Of a stretch of DNA of 64,000 nucleotides, positions 45,601 to 51,168 are shown in pieces. The notes below the pieces were generated by a model. That model had not been told where the DNA came from. It searched no databases and saw only the letters and a list, made by a program, of their open reading frames with translations. Within the stretch, counting starts at the first letter, position 1. Every line of letters begins with the position of its first letter. The stretch lies in contig NZ_WJPK01000002.1 of the NCBI RefSeq assembly GCF_009649685.1, forward strand, positions 722,202 through 786,201, written 5' to 3'. This DNA comes from Flavobacteriaceae bacterium EG-1 (GTDB taxonomy: Bacteria; Bacteroidota; Bacteroidia; Flavobacteriales; Flavobacteriaceae). Made by a program: the position numbers and the translations under genes.

Positions 45601-48096
45601 CTTAACAATGGTGTTGACGATGGTAGTTTCAGTGTTACGATTAATGATTACACCGGTAATTATGATTATCAAGTATATGACCTAGATGACAACCCAATTG
45701 CTGGTTTCTCTGGTTCAGGAAATACAGGAACACCACTAATTATTTCAAATCTAATTGGAGGAGGATACTACGTACAAATAACTCAAACTGGAGCTCCTTT
45801 CTGTGTGCAAAATTCTAATGCAATTACCATTTTAGCACCTGATGCTCCTATTTCGGCTACGGTAAACCAAGAAGCAAGTGTTACTTGTTCAAATGACCAA
45901 GGAACATTATTAGTTGATCCAGAAGGCGGTGAAGGCCCTTATACTATTGTATTAACTAATACAACTACTTCTGATAGCTATACTGAAACAAATGTTGAAG
46001 CTTTTATATTTACTGAATTAGCAGCTGGAGATTATACAATTGAAGTTTCTGATGCTTTCTCATGTATTTATACAGACACCATTACTTTGATAAGACCTGA
46101 CCCAATTGTAGCTACTATTTCTGCTTCAACATTAGCATGTTATGACGACAACAATGCAAGCGTAACTGCAACAGTTGGTGCAAGAAATGTAACTCCTAAT
46201 TATTCTTATCAATTAAATACATACGATAATTTAGCTGGAACGAATACCCCAATAACTTCAGTTGCACAAGGAAGCAATATATTTCCTAATCTTGCTGCAG
46301 GTTTCTATAGCATAATTGTAACAGATGATGTGGGATGTACTGTAGAAACTACTATTGTAGAAATTGAAAATCCAGTAGAAGTAACAGCACAATTGATTCG
46401 TACAAGTCCTTTAACATGTACAACTGGAGTAGAATTTGAACTTTCTGCAACAGGTGGAAGTGGAACGTATGAATACAGTGAAGATAATATTACATTCTTC
46501 CCAATGACTGGAAATTCTATAAATCTTCCACAAGCTGGTGTATTAGCTGCAGGCTCTTATAGTTATTTTGTAAGAGATGCAATAAATACTTGTGAAGCCA
46601 TACGTTCTAATGAAATTACAGAAGATGATATAGACCCACTTGTACTAACAATAGATACTACAGCGGCAATTATTAATTGCTTTGGTGAGTCAACCGCTGT
46701 AATTTATGCAGATGCAGATGGAGGTTTAGGTAATTATTTATTTGAACTATATGAAAACAGTGTTAATCCAAGCAACTTAATTGTTGGTCCTCAAACACTT
46801 GGTGAATTTACTGGTCTTCCTGCAGGAACATATTGGGTAAATGTTACTAGTGAAGACTGTACAACTGCACCTCAAGAAGTAATTATTACAGAACCTACTG
46901 TATTAACATATACTGAAGAAGTAATTAATGTTTCTTGTTTTGGAGAAAACGATGCAAGTATTACCGTTACTCTTTCTGGTGGTTCTGGTGGCTATCAATA
47001 TTCTATTTCGCCTAATTTAAATCAATTTGACGATGAAAATGTTTTTGATGAACTTGAACCTGGTGATTATACTATTATAGCACAAGATCAAAATGGATGT
47101 TTTATAGAATTACAATATACTATCACTGAGCCGGAAATTCTTGAAATGACAGGAACTACATTACCTGAAATATGTATTGGTAATGAAGATGGATCTGCAT
47201 CTGTTGTAATTACTGGTGGTACAGCTCCTTATAGCACAAGTTTTGGTGATAGTAATAACTTTATACAAGATCAATTTGATTTTACTAATCTGGCGGCAGG
47301 AAGTTATATCGTTTATGTAAGAGATGCCATGGGTTGTGAAAACAATATTGTTATAACTGTTGATCAAGGTGTTAATTTAAATGCCACAGTAGAACCTGTA
47401 TATGAATGTACTGGTGATATTCCAAATAATTATGTAAATGTTACTTTGGAAGATGAAACGGTATTAGGTGATGTTCTTTATGCTCTAGATTCAATGGACG
47501 CAAATGATATGCAATTAAATCCAGATTTCAGAGATTTAGCTCCAGGTACACACTATATAGCAATATCTCATGCCAATGGTTGTATCGTTACTGTTGATTT
47601 TGAAATAACAGATTTTGAACCTTTAACGTTAATATTAGAGCAAAATAATATCAATGAAATTACAGCAATTGCCGAAGGTGGACTACCAAAATACACTTAT
47701 ATTTTTGATGGAAAAGATAACGGCGATGATAACACTTTCTATGTTAATAGAACTGATACTTATGTAGTTAGTGTAATCGATGAGAATGGTTGTGAAGTTG
47801 TTGCCAACGTATTTATAGAATTTATTGACATTGAACTACCTAATTTCTTTACCCCAGATGGAGATGGTTTAAATGATTCTTGGATGCCTCAAAACATTGA
47901 ACAGTATCCAGAAATACTAATTAAAATTTATGATCGTTATGGTAGAGTGGTTGAAGACAATGTCATTGATCACAATGGATGGGATGGTAAATACAACCAG
48001 ACTGAATTACCTTCAGGCGATTATTGGTACGTAGTTAAACTCAATGGAGAAACAGACGACCGAGAATTTGTTGGACATTTCACCCTTTACAGATAA
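33685..48096 (+). CDS. sprB: Giant cell-surface gliding adhesin with SprB repeats
   Basis: The 4803-residue protein has a signal peptide (residues 1-23, ending WAGMAQ) and an N-terminal globular region of about 350 residues. A conserved DUF11-type repeat domain lies near 378-490 (LEKRVEDIAGNDITGLG ... LPVNVTLDEL). Then follow dozens of SprB-type repeats up to about residue 4650. They follow the pattern VTCNGADDGSI.V...G..PY.Y.I..G...T....F..L..G.YT..V.D..GC, with one cysteine near the start and one near the end of each. An unrelated jelly-roll-like island is at about 1265-1460. The last about 85 residues are a type B T9SS domain (LPNFFTPDGDGLNDSWMP ... ELPSGDYWYVVKL). SprB is moved along the cell surface to drive gliding. 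Codon use is normal for the region and the frame is unbroken. Confidence 0.93.
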   Translation: MTKLKTKNLFIVFLLFLSWAGMAQEYNNFEIRYQDNIKGDLTFISNNIVNRDNGNGQRPENAYNNTGNSSTYNDWLNMQYINVDDDGGNNFSSSSATFNFPDPTCNLVRYAGLYWSATYPSQQAGQTIGTNRQNDFNQVRLRVPGSASYTNITADEILYDGFTSGDASVRLNSPYACYADITSIISGLANPTGEYTVANIRSVVGSLSPGGGAAGGWTLVVVYENPNLSGKLITTFDGFARVRTENPIVNINYSGFNTIPVGPVRANIGVAALEGDNRITGDRMRIRETAADPYTQISNGANPGNNFFNSNITLNGAVTTNRNPNSVNTLGYDTDILVLNNPANSVIDNNASQATFQFRSTGDQYYPFFNSFNVEIIEPDIVLEKRVEDIAGNDITGLGVGLGQILDYVLTFENIGNDDAENYIIRDVLPVNVTLDELNIIMPTGVTYVYTPADRTITFSIPDNIVEEGDTSRSIRMRVQVAENCFDFIDACSDLIQNLAYSTYQGEINNNVISDDPSVTDFNSCGFIVPGATNFLLDDLSDCNFRRTVQLCGDSIVLDAGDNFDDYVWVSDDNNNGIFDASDTVLNDGNPDGDESTLVISATGTYIVDKIVADPCKGFKEIFDVELFGSTQSNPIVEWFNTTNSDADPTNDVQGQIVTCSVDGDLLPEIFLCGTTDSQLININISDAQRIDWERLDEGSCSAAPGGCANKNQTCDWDLVTSGSDFDVNTAGKYRLVINYQNGCFSRFYFDVYQNNLNIEYNNNDIICTTDGNITITNLGTNYGYQLVDITNNSIVIPFSSNNGPSFDFGTGESGSYRVDVIQLDGSGNPIDGACIFSTPEIGIIERDFQVEIETTPANCNDQGTIKIDVLNVEPNYSYTLKLADGTLVDDETAQPDNTYTFNVNAGDYIVEVATDEGCFDTQNITVDRTPDPTLTAVTTSNIGCTAGTINLTITGGVGNPDFNYAIWSKDGTQLYTDVSSIPGGAYQVEETFTFGWRDTDDDDVEEYFPGEAGDYVFVVVDANNCFAFSNEVTIEDLGVLSIDSITETQPSCSGTNDGAITINISNGVGPFQYSIDNGATYQSTPNFVNLSAGPYNIRVLDSSGCDVTDLYDLSEPFPLSASAGVSRDASCDPTGAEVRITNVVGGTAPYTYSFDGGATFGASTTATLPAGTYTVIVRDASCDFPMTVTVEDAPTPPVVTLTPEVNYNCNGSGVITATPDITTYDYTYELDGVLNTPPTSNVWDNVAPGTYTVRTNYVSQTPPTPSILLNEDFGYGETIPNPNTTGYFYENQVDDVSPSGAPIDNGRFINDYEYAVTDSIARPFGSWLNPIDHTTGTRNTDGRYLVINIGAPTPGQVIYQKPINDIIANQPISVSLWLINLIRSGNRVAPDLTIELRLPSSTTVVASANTGIVPENNIWNEYVLSLDPGTNTTLDLVITTNESEVSGNDVAIDDISVFQSPEVCPRFVELPVVVEAGRSFEANITAITDVSCNGEDDATITFETENFDATAGFEYSIDGGAFITSTTTPVTTSSPLTAGAHTIVIRKVDDTSCSVTLNPTVGEPAVLVADANITTPLTCTNGGATITASASGGTPTYTYQLEDTSGNPITGYDYATNGSNTVFTGLPAGDYIVQATDANNCSDPINTSLTVNPTNNVEFTVTPTVCYSGSNDASIVIDVTNGNNDYTFSINGNPWVTPTPVTSTTHTFSGLANGTYTINVQDGSGCIGVQQTITINPQLTITASAANITACATDTDVTISAAGGDGNYVYAVVPNATTPNAGDFTTTNPVAVSAAGDYDVHVRDNDGNTGFCTAIYTITIVKDAPIVITPTPSPVTCFGAADGAIAITVDSGGSAPFQYSIDNGVTFQVGNNFTNLTAGTYPVVIRDNNNCDSVPVDVIVTQPDQLVAEAVISQNYTCLVLGEITVGSITPTTGGSGDYQYSINGGAWTASTTGGAVFTDLTDDTYSIRVRDANAISCDITLADIIIAPLPTEPTITTSITYNCDGTGEITVLPNDPSYTYNIDGGAFQATNNFSNVAVGNHTVVVNYGSDCTVDTTVIVEDGNAFEASITAFENLDCNADNSGTITITADNFGAGGYEYSLDATTFVGPFTAAEQITGLSAQAYTITVRDVDNPIVGCTVTLNQTLTEPTPVIAAASITEEFTCNNTGATITASASGGTPTYTYQLEDGVGGIISAYQVGTTFTNLAAGDYIVRAQDINLCSDPIDTAITVLAPVNPSFTVTPTACYSGANDASIVVDVTSIPGNGGFQFSINAGPWMTPTPTTDTTYTFDSLANGTYTIDVRDAFGCTAAQQSVTINPQLTAVVTVADITTCADGSIEVTAAGGDGSYEYAFVPTTTSPSGLFSTSNTYNVTSGNDGSYDVYVRDNSATAPFCEYVETVNINPATPLTITATPTDPLCHDGVGSIEVDVTSGDNPYTIQIIDLDNGGASNQTDTNILVATTTYYNLAPGDYTINVTDSNNCTVTETPVTINNPIELIGDVSPILPAACGSVDPNDYGFQFIGYPTTYPAGTTIEFSADGGSTWTGDDSVPGTTDRLMGYISGTNVFPSIRTMVGGVEICRTDLPRYTIPYPLDDLDISITTVVVACNELQVTVQGTAGVPNYEYTYTDDPANFVIGSATWTTPTPGAHTWTGLIPGRTYVFYVRDSTGCIRQSNVNVNDITTDPLEISSTYEPSCSGANDAEITYTIVDTDGSSHPSMHWEFYDSATGALVQSSGGNIAWNNTITVSSLSPGEYYIVVTEVNSGGTDECVSGSENQLVEELNPISATLNKLSDISCNAPGLIAIENITGGGGTFTYTVTGPAPFTTITDTSDNPVSIPANSPAGNYNVVITDQFGCFTDLGPINLDLTPNPTIDSMVVDNCASPTSLTINATSTAAQILYSIDGGTNYEDNGGVFNNLTPGSYSIAIIDSNGCTDTDNIDVYPVLEANVSLTKLIDCTATPDAEITLNVTFGSGSYDYEISNGLGSVVSRATLPSNPFIFQTTVPETYTITIYDDNTSSPECNRVFTVEVPPAVVPAVSIDSFTDVTCNGADDGSITVSAVDNGIGPYSFEIISGPGSSATFPIAASSSTNTSAVFTNLEGLVTPGITYTIRATGANDCFVDITQVILQPEIIDNVNATVVDFACTNGNNSNNATITIDQSAITGGSTNYTRYEFINDQGTASTADDIVVQNGTSPSYTETNIAGGSYIINVYDDMGCLGSTTAIIAEYVELSNPTATITQDITCNPGNDAEVTLGVTLTPSAGAATLSYTVVGTDNAYGPVTQATNVFTALGIGNYAATITNTNTGCYVVTTFEIDDPNTFEISTTTVDVVCFGDNGSVSFTISDSVNPYTAGFTWQIYDSQGTATLGDDVIIAAATGTSANVGPTTPFAIPAGEYRVEITQDADPACINNAFFTIAGPSAAITANTDITPITCVGNDGVIEIIDVLGGWGNYQYYVGTVAPTVAGDYSATPRFDNLAPGTYGAWVIDQNGCQQEVQNSIILADPTPITGTLQVNQPNCTNFTGEIEVVSVSGGQGSNYTYQLIKDTTPVGTIQNTAIFSGLDAGSYQVQITDQWMCTFTTTAVLLYAPIVPLATVVKTIDCSTTPGGEITITQTGGSGSFNYDVTYPDATAGPSNTTGIFTGLTQDGTYTFTITDQAVGHACSTTITQELQPEVTPVITVDAFTDVTCNGADDGSISVSVVDNGVGPYTFEIISGPGSSATFPIAASSSTNTSAIFNNLEGLVSPGITYTIRATGANDCFVDITQVILQPEIIDNVNAIVVDFACTNGNNSNNATITIDQSAITGGSTNYTRYEFINTTTSTTVQDGSNPIYTETNYDGGNYIINVYDDMGCVGSTTAVILPYVEITNATVSTTADVTCNPGDDSEIQVNVTVTPATATPNLEYETNGTDNAYSATNTSGLFTGLGVGSYIVRVTNLDTNCYIETTHTIADPNIMDVTITKLTDEECLNNGVDDGSFSVTINDYTGNYDYQVYDLDDNPIAGFSGSGNTGTPLIISNLIGGGYYVQITQTGAPFCVQNSNAITILAPDAPISATVNQEASVTCSNDQGTLLVDPEGGEGPYTIVLTNTTTSDSYTETNVEAFIFTELAAGDYTIEVSDAFSCIYTDTITLIRPDPIVATISASTLACYDDNNASVTATVGARNVTPNYSYQLNTYDNLAGTNTPITSVAQGSNIFPNLAAGFYSIIVTDDVGCTVETTIVEIENPVEVTAQLIRTSPLTCTTGVEFELSATGGSGTYEYSEDNITFFPMTGNSINLPQAGVLAAGSYSYFVRDAINTCEAIRSNEITEDDIDPLVLTIDTTAAIINCFGESTAVIYADADGGLGNYLFELYENSVNPSNLIVGPQTLGEFTGLPAGTYWVNVTSEDCTTAPQEVIITEPTVLTYTEEVINVSCFGENDASITVTLSGGSGGYQYSISPNLNQFDDENVFDELEPGDYTIIAQDQNGCFIELQYTITEPEILEMTGTTLPEICIGNEDGSASVVITGGTAPYSTSFGDSNNFIQDQFDFTNLAAGSYIVYVRDAMGCENNIVITVDQGVNLNATVEPVYECTGDIPNNYVNVTLEDETVLGDVLYALDSMDANDMQLNPDFRDLAPGTHYIAISHANGCIVTVDFEITDFEPLTLILEQNNINEITAIAEGGLPKYTYIFDGKDNGDDNTFYVNRTDTYVVSVIDENGCEVVANVFIEFIDIELPNFFTPDGDGLNDSWMPQNIEQYPEILIKIYDRYGRVVEDNVIDHNGWDGKYNQTELPSGDYWYVVKLNGETDDREFVGHFTLYR
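38395..38910 (+). repeat. Internal duplication of sprB, pair A copy 1
   Basis: About 170 codons holding a block of SprB-type modules (GATITASASGGTPTYTYQLED; TPTVCYSGSNDASIV; LANGTYTINVQD; INPQLT). It matches the block at 40150-40660, about 586 codons downstream. Similarity is clear in protein and moderate in DNA, so this is an older duplication. Ends are approximate. Confidence 0.75.
40150..40660 (+). repeat. Internal duplication of sprB, pair A copy 2
   Basis: Counterpart of 38395-38910, with GATITASASGGTPTYTYQLED, TPTACYSGANDASIV, LANGTYTIDVRD and INPQLT in the same order and spacing. In-frame offset is 1758 bp where I aligned it. Ends are approximate. Confidence 0.75.
42818..43224 (+). 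repeat. Internal duplication of sprB, pair B copy 1
   Basis: This 407-bp in-frame block encodes FTDVTCNGADDGSITVSAVD through YTRYEFIN. It aligns without gaps to 44744-45150, 1926 bp (642 codons) later. The first part carries many synonymous differences. The last 159 bases (43066-43224) differ from the other copy at only two positions by my alignment. Confidence 0.9.
44744..45150 (+). repeat. Internal duplication of sprB, pair B copy 2
   Basis: Partner of 42818-43224. The near-identical tract is 44992-45150. The two differences are ACC/ATC (Thr/Ile) and AAC/AAT (silent). Confidence 0.9.
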
Positions 48097-48117
48097 CACA
48101 TGACTTAACCTATAATT

Positions 48118-49065
48118 ATGCGTACCAAATTACTAACCTTAATTACTGTTTTCTTATCTGCTTTTGGAATAAGCGGACAAGAACTTACATTACCGCAGTT
48201 ATCACAGTATTTAGCTGATAACCCTTTTGTTATGTCACCATCGTATGCTGGTATAGGTGATCATGTAAAAATTCGTATTAATGGCCTTACACAATGGGTA
48301 GGCATTAAAGATGCACCAGACACTCAATCACTTGCTGCAGATATGCGAATTGGAGAAAAATCGGGTTTAGGAATGATTCTATATAATGATAGCAATGGAG
48401 AAACTAAACAGCAAGGAGCAAGAGTTTCATTTGCTCATCATTTAACTTTAGATCGTTATGATGATGAATTTCTATCTTTTGGTTTATCATATAATTACAA
48501 TCAATTTAGAATAGATATTGAAAATTTTGATGCCTTAGATCCAAGTGTTACGGATGATAGAGCTACTACTAACCATAACTTCGATATAGGTGCTTTATAT
48601 CGAAAAGATAAATTTTACTTTAGTTTAAACGCTTCAAATATTATAAATAAAAATCTTGCAAATTTCAACCCTATCTATGAGCCAAATACATTAAGAAACT
48701 ATTATGCTTATACTGGTTATAGATATACAAAAAGTAAAAACAGTCGTTTAGAAATAGAACCTTCTTTATTCTTTCAATATTTTGAAAGTGATGGACGTTC
48801 TGTTACTGATTTAAACGTTAAATTTCGATGGTACGACTTTGAAGATTATTATTATGCAGGTGTAACTTATCGTTTTTTAAATGATCAAATTGGTGATCCA
48901 TTATATGTTGCACCTATTATTGGACTTAAAAAGAGTAATTTCTACTTTGGATATTCGTATCAAATAATTCTTAACGAAATACTTGGATATAGTACAGGTA
49001 CACATGTTATAACCTTAGGTATTGATTTATTTCAAGGTCTTAGTAATTGTAGATGTACTTATTAA
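48118..49065 (+). CDS. sprF: SprF-type PorP/SprF-family outer-membrane protein
   Basis: The 315-residue protein has a signal peptide (ending GISGQ). It is a PorP/SprF-family beta-barrel with the family N-terminus LTLPQLSQYLADNPFVMSPSYAGIGDHVKIRINGLTQWVG, repeated aromatic beta-strand patterns and the C-terminal HVITLGIDLFQGLSNCRCTY. In Flavobacterium johnsoniae SprF is needed to bring SprB to the surface through the T9SS. It starts 21 bp after sprB and ends the operon, exactly as in the sprC-D-B-F order. It acts in the outer membrane. Confidence 0.92.
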   Translation: MRTKLLTLITVFLSAFGISGQELTLPQLSQYLADNPFVMSPSYAGIGDHVKIRINGLTQWVGIKDAPDTQSLAADMRIGEKSGLGMILYNDSNGETKQQGARVSFAHHLTLDRYDDEFLSFGLSYNYNQFRIDIENFDALDPSVTDDRATTNHNFDIGALYRKDKFYFSLNASNIINKNLANFNPIYEPNTLRNYYAYTGYRYTKSKNSRLEIEPSLFFQYFESDGRSVTDLNVKFRWYDFEDYYYAGVTYRFLNDQIGDPLYVAPIIGLKKSNFYFGYSYQIILNEILGYSTGTHVITLGIDLFQGLSNCRCTY

Positions 49066-49131
49066 TTTTTTACTCCCAAATAAAATACAAGTCAAATTAA
49101 TACTTACCTATATTTTCTAATAAGATTGAAT

Positions 49132-49139
49132 TAAATTTG
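49132..49139 (+). promoter_or_regulatory. -7 box of folB
   Basis: TAAATTTG matches TAnnTTTG and lies 17 bp before the folB ATG. I see no TTG at the standard -33 spacing. Confidence 0.5.
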
Positions 49140-49156
49140 CGTTCATATTTTATATA

Positions 49157-49516
49157 ATGGGCAAAGTAATAGTAAACAATATTCGTGTATTTGCACATCA
49201 TGGTTGTTTAAACGAAGAAAGTATTGTAGGTAGCGAATATACTGTAGATGTACATGTAGATACAGATTTAAATAAAGCTTCAATTACCGATGAATTAACT
49301 GATACAGTTGACTATGTTCAGATAAATCATATTGTTAAAACTGAAATGCAAATTGCCTCAAAACTTCTCGAACATGTTGCTAAGAGAATAATTGATAGAA
49401 TAATAAGTGAAATTAAAATGGTTGATTTTGTTGAAGTATTCGTTTCTAAGATTAACCCTCCAATTGGTGGAGACGTTGAAAAAGTAACAATTTCACTAAG
49501 CTCAAAAAGAAGTTAA
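49157..49516 (+). CDS. folB: Dihydroneopterin aldolase
   Basis: FolB converts 7,8-dihydroneopterin to 6-hydroxymethyl-dihydropterin in folate synthesis. The 119-residue protein has the family start VIVNNIRVFAHHGCLNEES (the tunnel-fold motif with the catalytic region at FAHHG). It continues TVDVHVDTDLNKASITDELTDTVDYVQI and ends with VEVFVSKINPPIGGDVEKVTI, where the Lys of SKINPP is the usual catalytic-site residue. The gene stands alone between the sprF end and tRNA-Cys, with its own -7 box. The cytoplasmic enzyme is of normal length. Confidence 0.95.
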   Translation: MGKVIVNNIRVFAHHGCLNEESIVGSEYTVDVHVDTDLNKASITDELTDTVDYVQINHIVKTEMQIASKLLEHVAKRIIDRIISEIKMVDFVEVFVSKINPPIGGDVEKVTISLSSKRS

Positions 49517-49545
49517 ATCTTTTTTCAATTACTTAAATAAGACAC

Positions 49546-49553
49546 TATATTTG
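49546..49553 (+). promoter_or_regulatory. -7 box of tRNA-Cys
   Basis: TATATTTG, exact -7 match, ends 11 bp before the first base of the mature tRNA, so transcription would start very near it. The -33 element is weak. Confidence 0.6.
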
Positions 49554-49564
49554 CACCTGAATTT

Positions 49565-49635
49565 GGCATCGTGGCCGAGTGGCTAGGCACAGCTCTGCAA
49601 AAGCTTGTACAGCGGTTCGAATCCGCTCGATGCCT
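49565..49635 (+). tRNA. tRNA-Cys (anticodon GCA)
   Basis: The 71-base sequence folds as a tRNA. The acceptor GGCATCG pairs with CGATGCC and the discriminator is T, the Cys identity base. The D-stem is GCC/GGC, the anticodon loop CTGCAAA carries anticodon GCA, and the T-arm is AGCGG, TTCGAAT, CCGCT. The 5' base pair of the anticodon stem is C opposite T, a small mismatch. CCA is not encoded. A strong terminator follows 8 bp later. Confidence 0.95.
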
Positions 49636-49642
49636 CTAAAAA

Positions 49643-49674
49643 AAAGACGCTATAAATATATAGCGTCTTTCTTT
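49643..49674 (+). terminator. Rho-independent terminator after tRNA-Cys
   Basis: GACGCTATA, loop AATA, TATAGCGTC, flanked by A-run and T-run. It can also serve the minus-strand gene ending at 49731. Confidence 0.9.
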
Positions 49675-49730
49675 ATTTTAATTAAAAAGTTTGTTTGAAG
49701 TTTTATCTAGCTCTATCATTCAAAATAGAA

Positions 49731-50411
49731 CTACTCTTCTCTAATATGTTCTATCTTTTCGATACCTTTTTCGATATTAAATTGGTCTTTTGGAAGAAAT
49801 CCTTTGGTAATTAAAACCAAACCACAAATCATTAATATAATAGCAATACTTTTTTTAATTAATACAATTCTTTGTTTTGTTAGTTTTTTCTTTAAACGCT
49901 TAGCTAATAGTATTTTTAAAATATCAGTCAATAGATAAGATCCTAGCATAGAAGCAAAAAATATAAATATTCGATTAGAATCATTATCTAAACTTGGACC
50001 TACAATTATTATTACGCCTAACCAGAAAACTAATACACCAATATTGATAAAATTGAGTAAAAAACCTTTAACAAATAAACCTAAATAATTAGTTGTACTA
50101 GTAGTCTCTAGTTTACCAATCTCTTTTTTATGAGGTTTCTTTTTAAGTATGGTGGCACCATAAACTAAAAGAATTACCCCTCCAAATACGTAAAGACCAG
50201 GTTGATTACTTAAGTTTTCAAGTAATTGAAAACTACTAAAATAAGCTATAAAAAGAAAAAGAATATCAGCAAGAATAACTCCTAAATCAAAGGTTAAAGC
50301 AGCTCTAAAACCTTTAATAGCACTAGTTTCTAATAAAACGAAAAAAACAGGGCCAATCATAAAGCTTAAAAAAAAACCTAAAGGTATTGCCACCTGAATA
50401 TCGTCCCACAT
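49731..50411 (-). CDS. LysE-family exporter
   Basis: The 226-residue protein is a membrane protein of the LysE/RhtB group, which exports amino acids or other small molecules. It has the family start VAIPLGFFLSFMIGPVFFVLLETSAIKGFRAALTFDLGVILAD. Five to six hydrophobic segments and a basic loop (KKKPHKKEIGK) follow near the middle. The C-terminus is charged (EKGIEKIEHIREE). It starts 2 bp after the end of the head-GIN gene on the same strand, so they are probably co-transcribed. Substrate not predictable. Confidence 0.85.
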   Translation of the reverse strand: MWDDIQVAIPLGFFLSFMIGPVFFVLLETSAIKGFRAALTFDLGVILADILFLFIAYFSSFQLLENLSNQPGLYVFGGVILLVYGATILKKKPHKKEIGKLETTSTTNYLGLFVKGFLLNFINIGVLVFWLGVIIIVGPSLDNDSNRIFIFFASMLGSYLLTDILKILLAKRLKKKLTKQRIVLIKKSIAIILMICGLVLITKGFLPKDQFNIEKGIEKIEHIREE

Positions 50412-50413
50412 GG

Positions 50414-51094
50414 TTACATTCTTGTTATTTTACCTCCAAAAATTGTTTTCTCTTCCATTTTAGCGGGATTACCATATACTAATACTTCTCCACCAGCTTT
50501 AACTGTTGCCTTTACATAATCTACTGCAAAAATTTCTGCTCTTGAACCTGCATTTACATTAATAGTTGAAAATTTGGTTTTAAATTCCTTGCCATCGTAA
50601 ATACCTCCAGTGTTTATTGCAATATCTTGTAAATCTGAAGAACCAAATGTTTGAATATTTCCACCAGTAACTGCTTTTACTATAAGTTGTTCTACATTTA
50701 CAATAATGGAAATTTCTCCACCTTCTTGTGCTTTTAACTCTAACAAATCCTGTTCAATATTATCGCCTGAAGTTAAACGTGCATCTTCATTTACATCAAT
50801 AGTAACCAATTCTTCGGTATAGTAGACATCTATAAATGTTCTATAACCACTAAAGATTTTGGTTATTTGCATACGTAATTTTAAAACACCATTACTATTA
50901 GATATAGCAACCTTGTTTAAATTTTCACCAGTTACCACCGCTTTGTTAGTATCGGACTTAATTAAATTTACCGACAAACCATCATAAGCTTTAATCTCAG
51001 TAAAAGTACCTAATTGATCAAATGTCTTTTTCTCCTGACCAGTGCCAATACATACTGACAAAAAAAGAGTTAAAACGAGTAAAATAGGCTTCAT
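50414..51094 (-). CDS. Head GIN domain protein (putative auto-transporter adhesin)
   Basis: The 226-residue protein has a signal peptide (first about 19 residues, ending GTGQ). The head GIN domain (formerly DUF2807) is a right-handed beta-helix-like repeat of about 180 residues: IKAYDGLSVNLIKSDTNKAVVTGENLNKVAIS and later ITVNVNAGSRAEIFAVDYVKATVKAGGEVLVYGNP-type strands. The biological role of the family is unknown. The gene lies 74 bp downstream of rnr and 2 bp before the LysE-type gene on the minus strand. Confidence 0.85.
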   Translation of the reverse strand: MKPILLVLTLFLSVCIGTGQEKKTFDQLGTFTEIKAYDGLSVNLIKSDTNKAVVTGENLNKVAISNSNGVLKLRMQITKIFSGYRTFIDVYYTEELVTIDVNEDARLTSGDNIEQDLLELKAQEGGEISIIVNVEQLIVKAVTGGNIQTFGSSDLQDIAINTGGIYDGKEFKTKFSTINVNAGSRAEIFAVDYVKATVKAGGEVLVYGNPAKMEEKTIFGGKITRM

Positions 51095-51168
51095 TGATTG
51101 ATTTTGTTTTTTTTATTAGTTGGATACAAAGTATTTTGAATACCACTATACAAAACATGTTCCAAAAA

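Noticed and set aside
33685-48096. sprB as a possible assembly artefact or frameshifted pair of genes
   Set aside because: The frame is open for 4803 codons with one signal peptide, one type B end and consistent codon use, so it reads as a single real gene.
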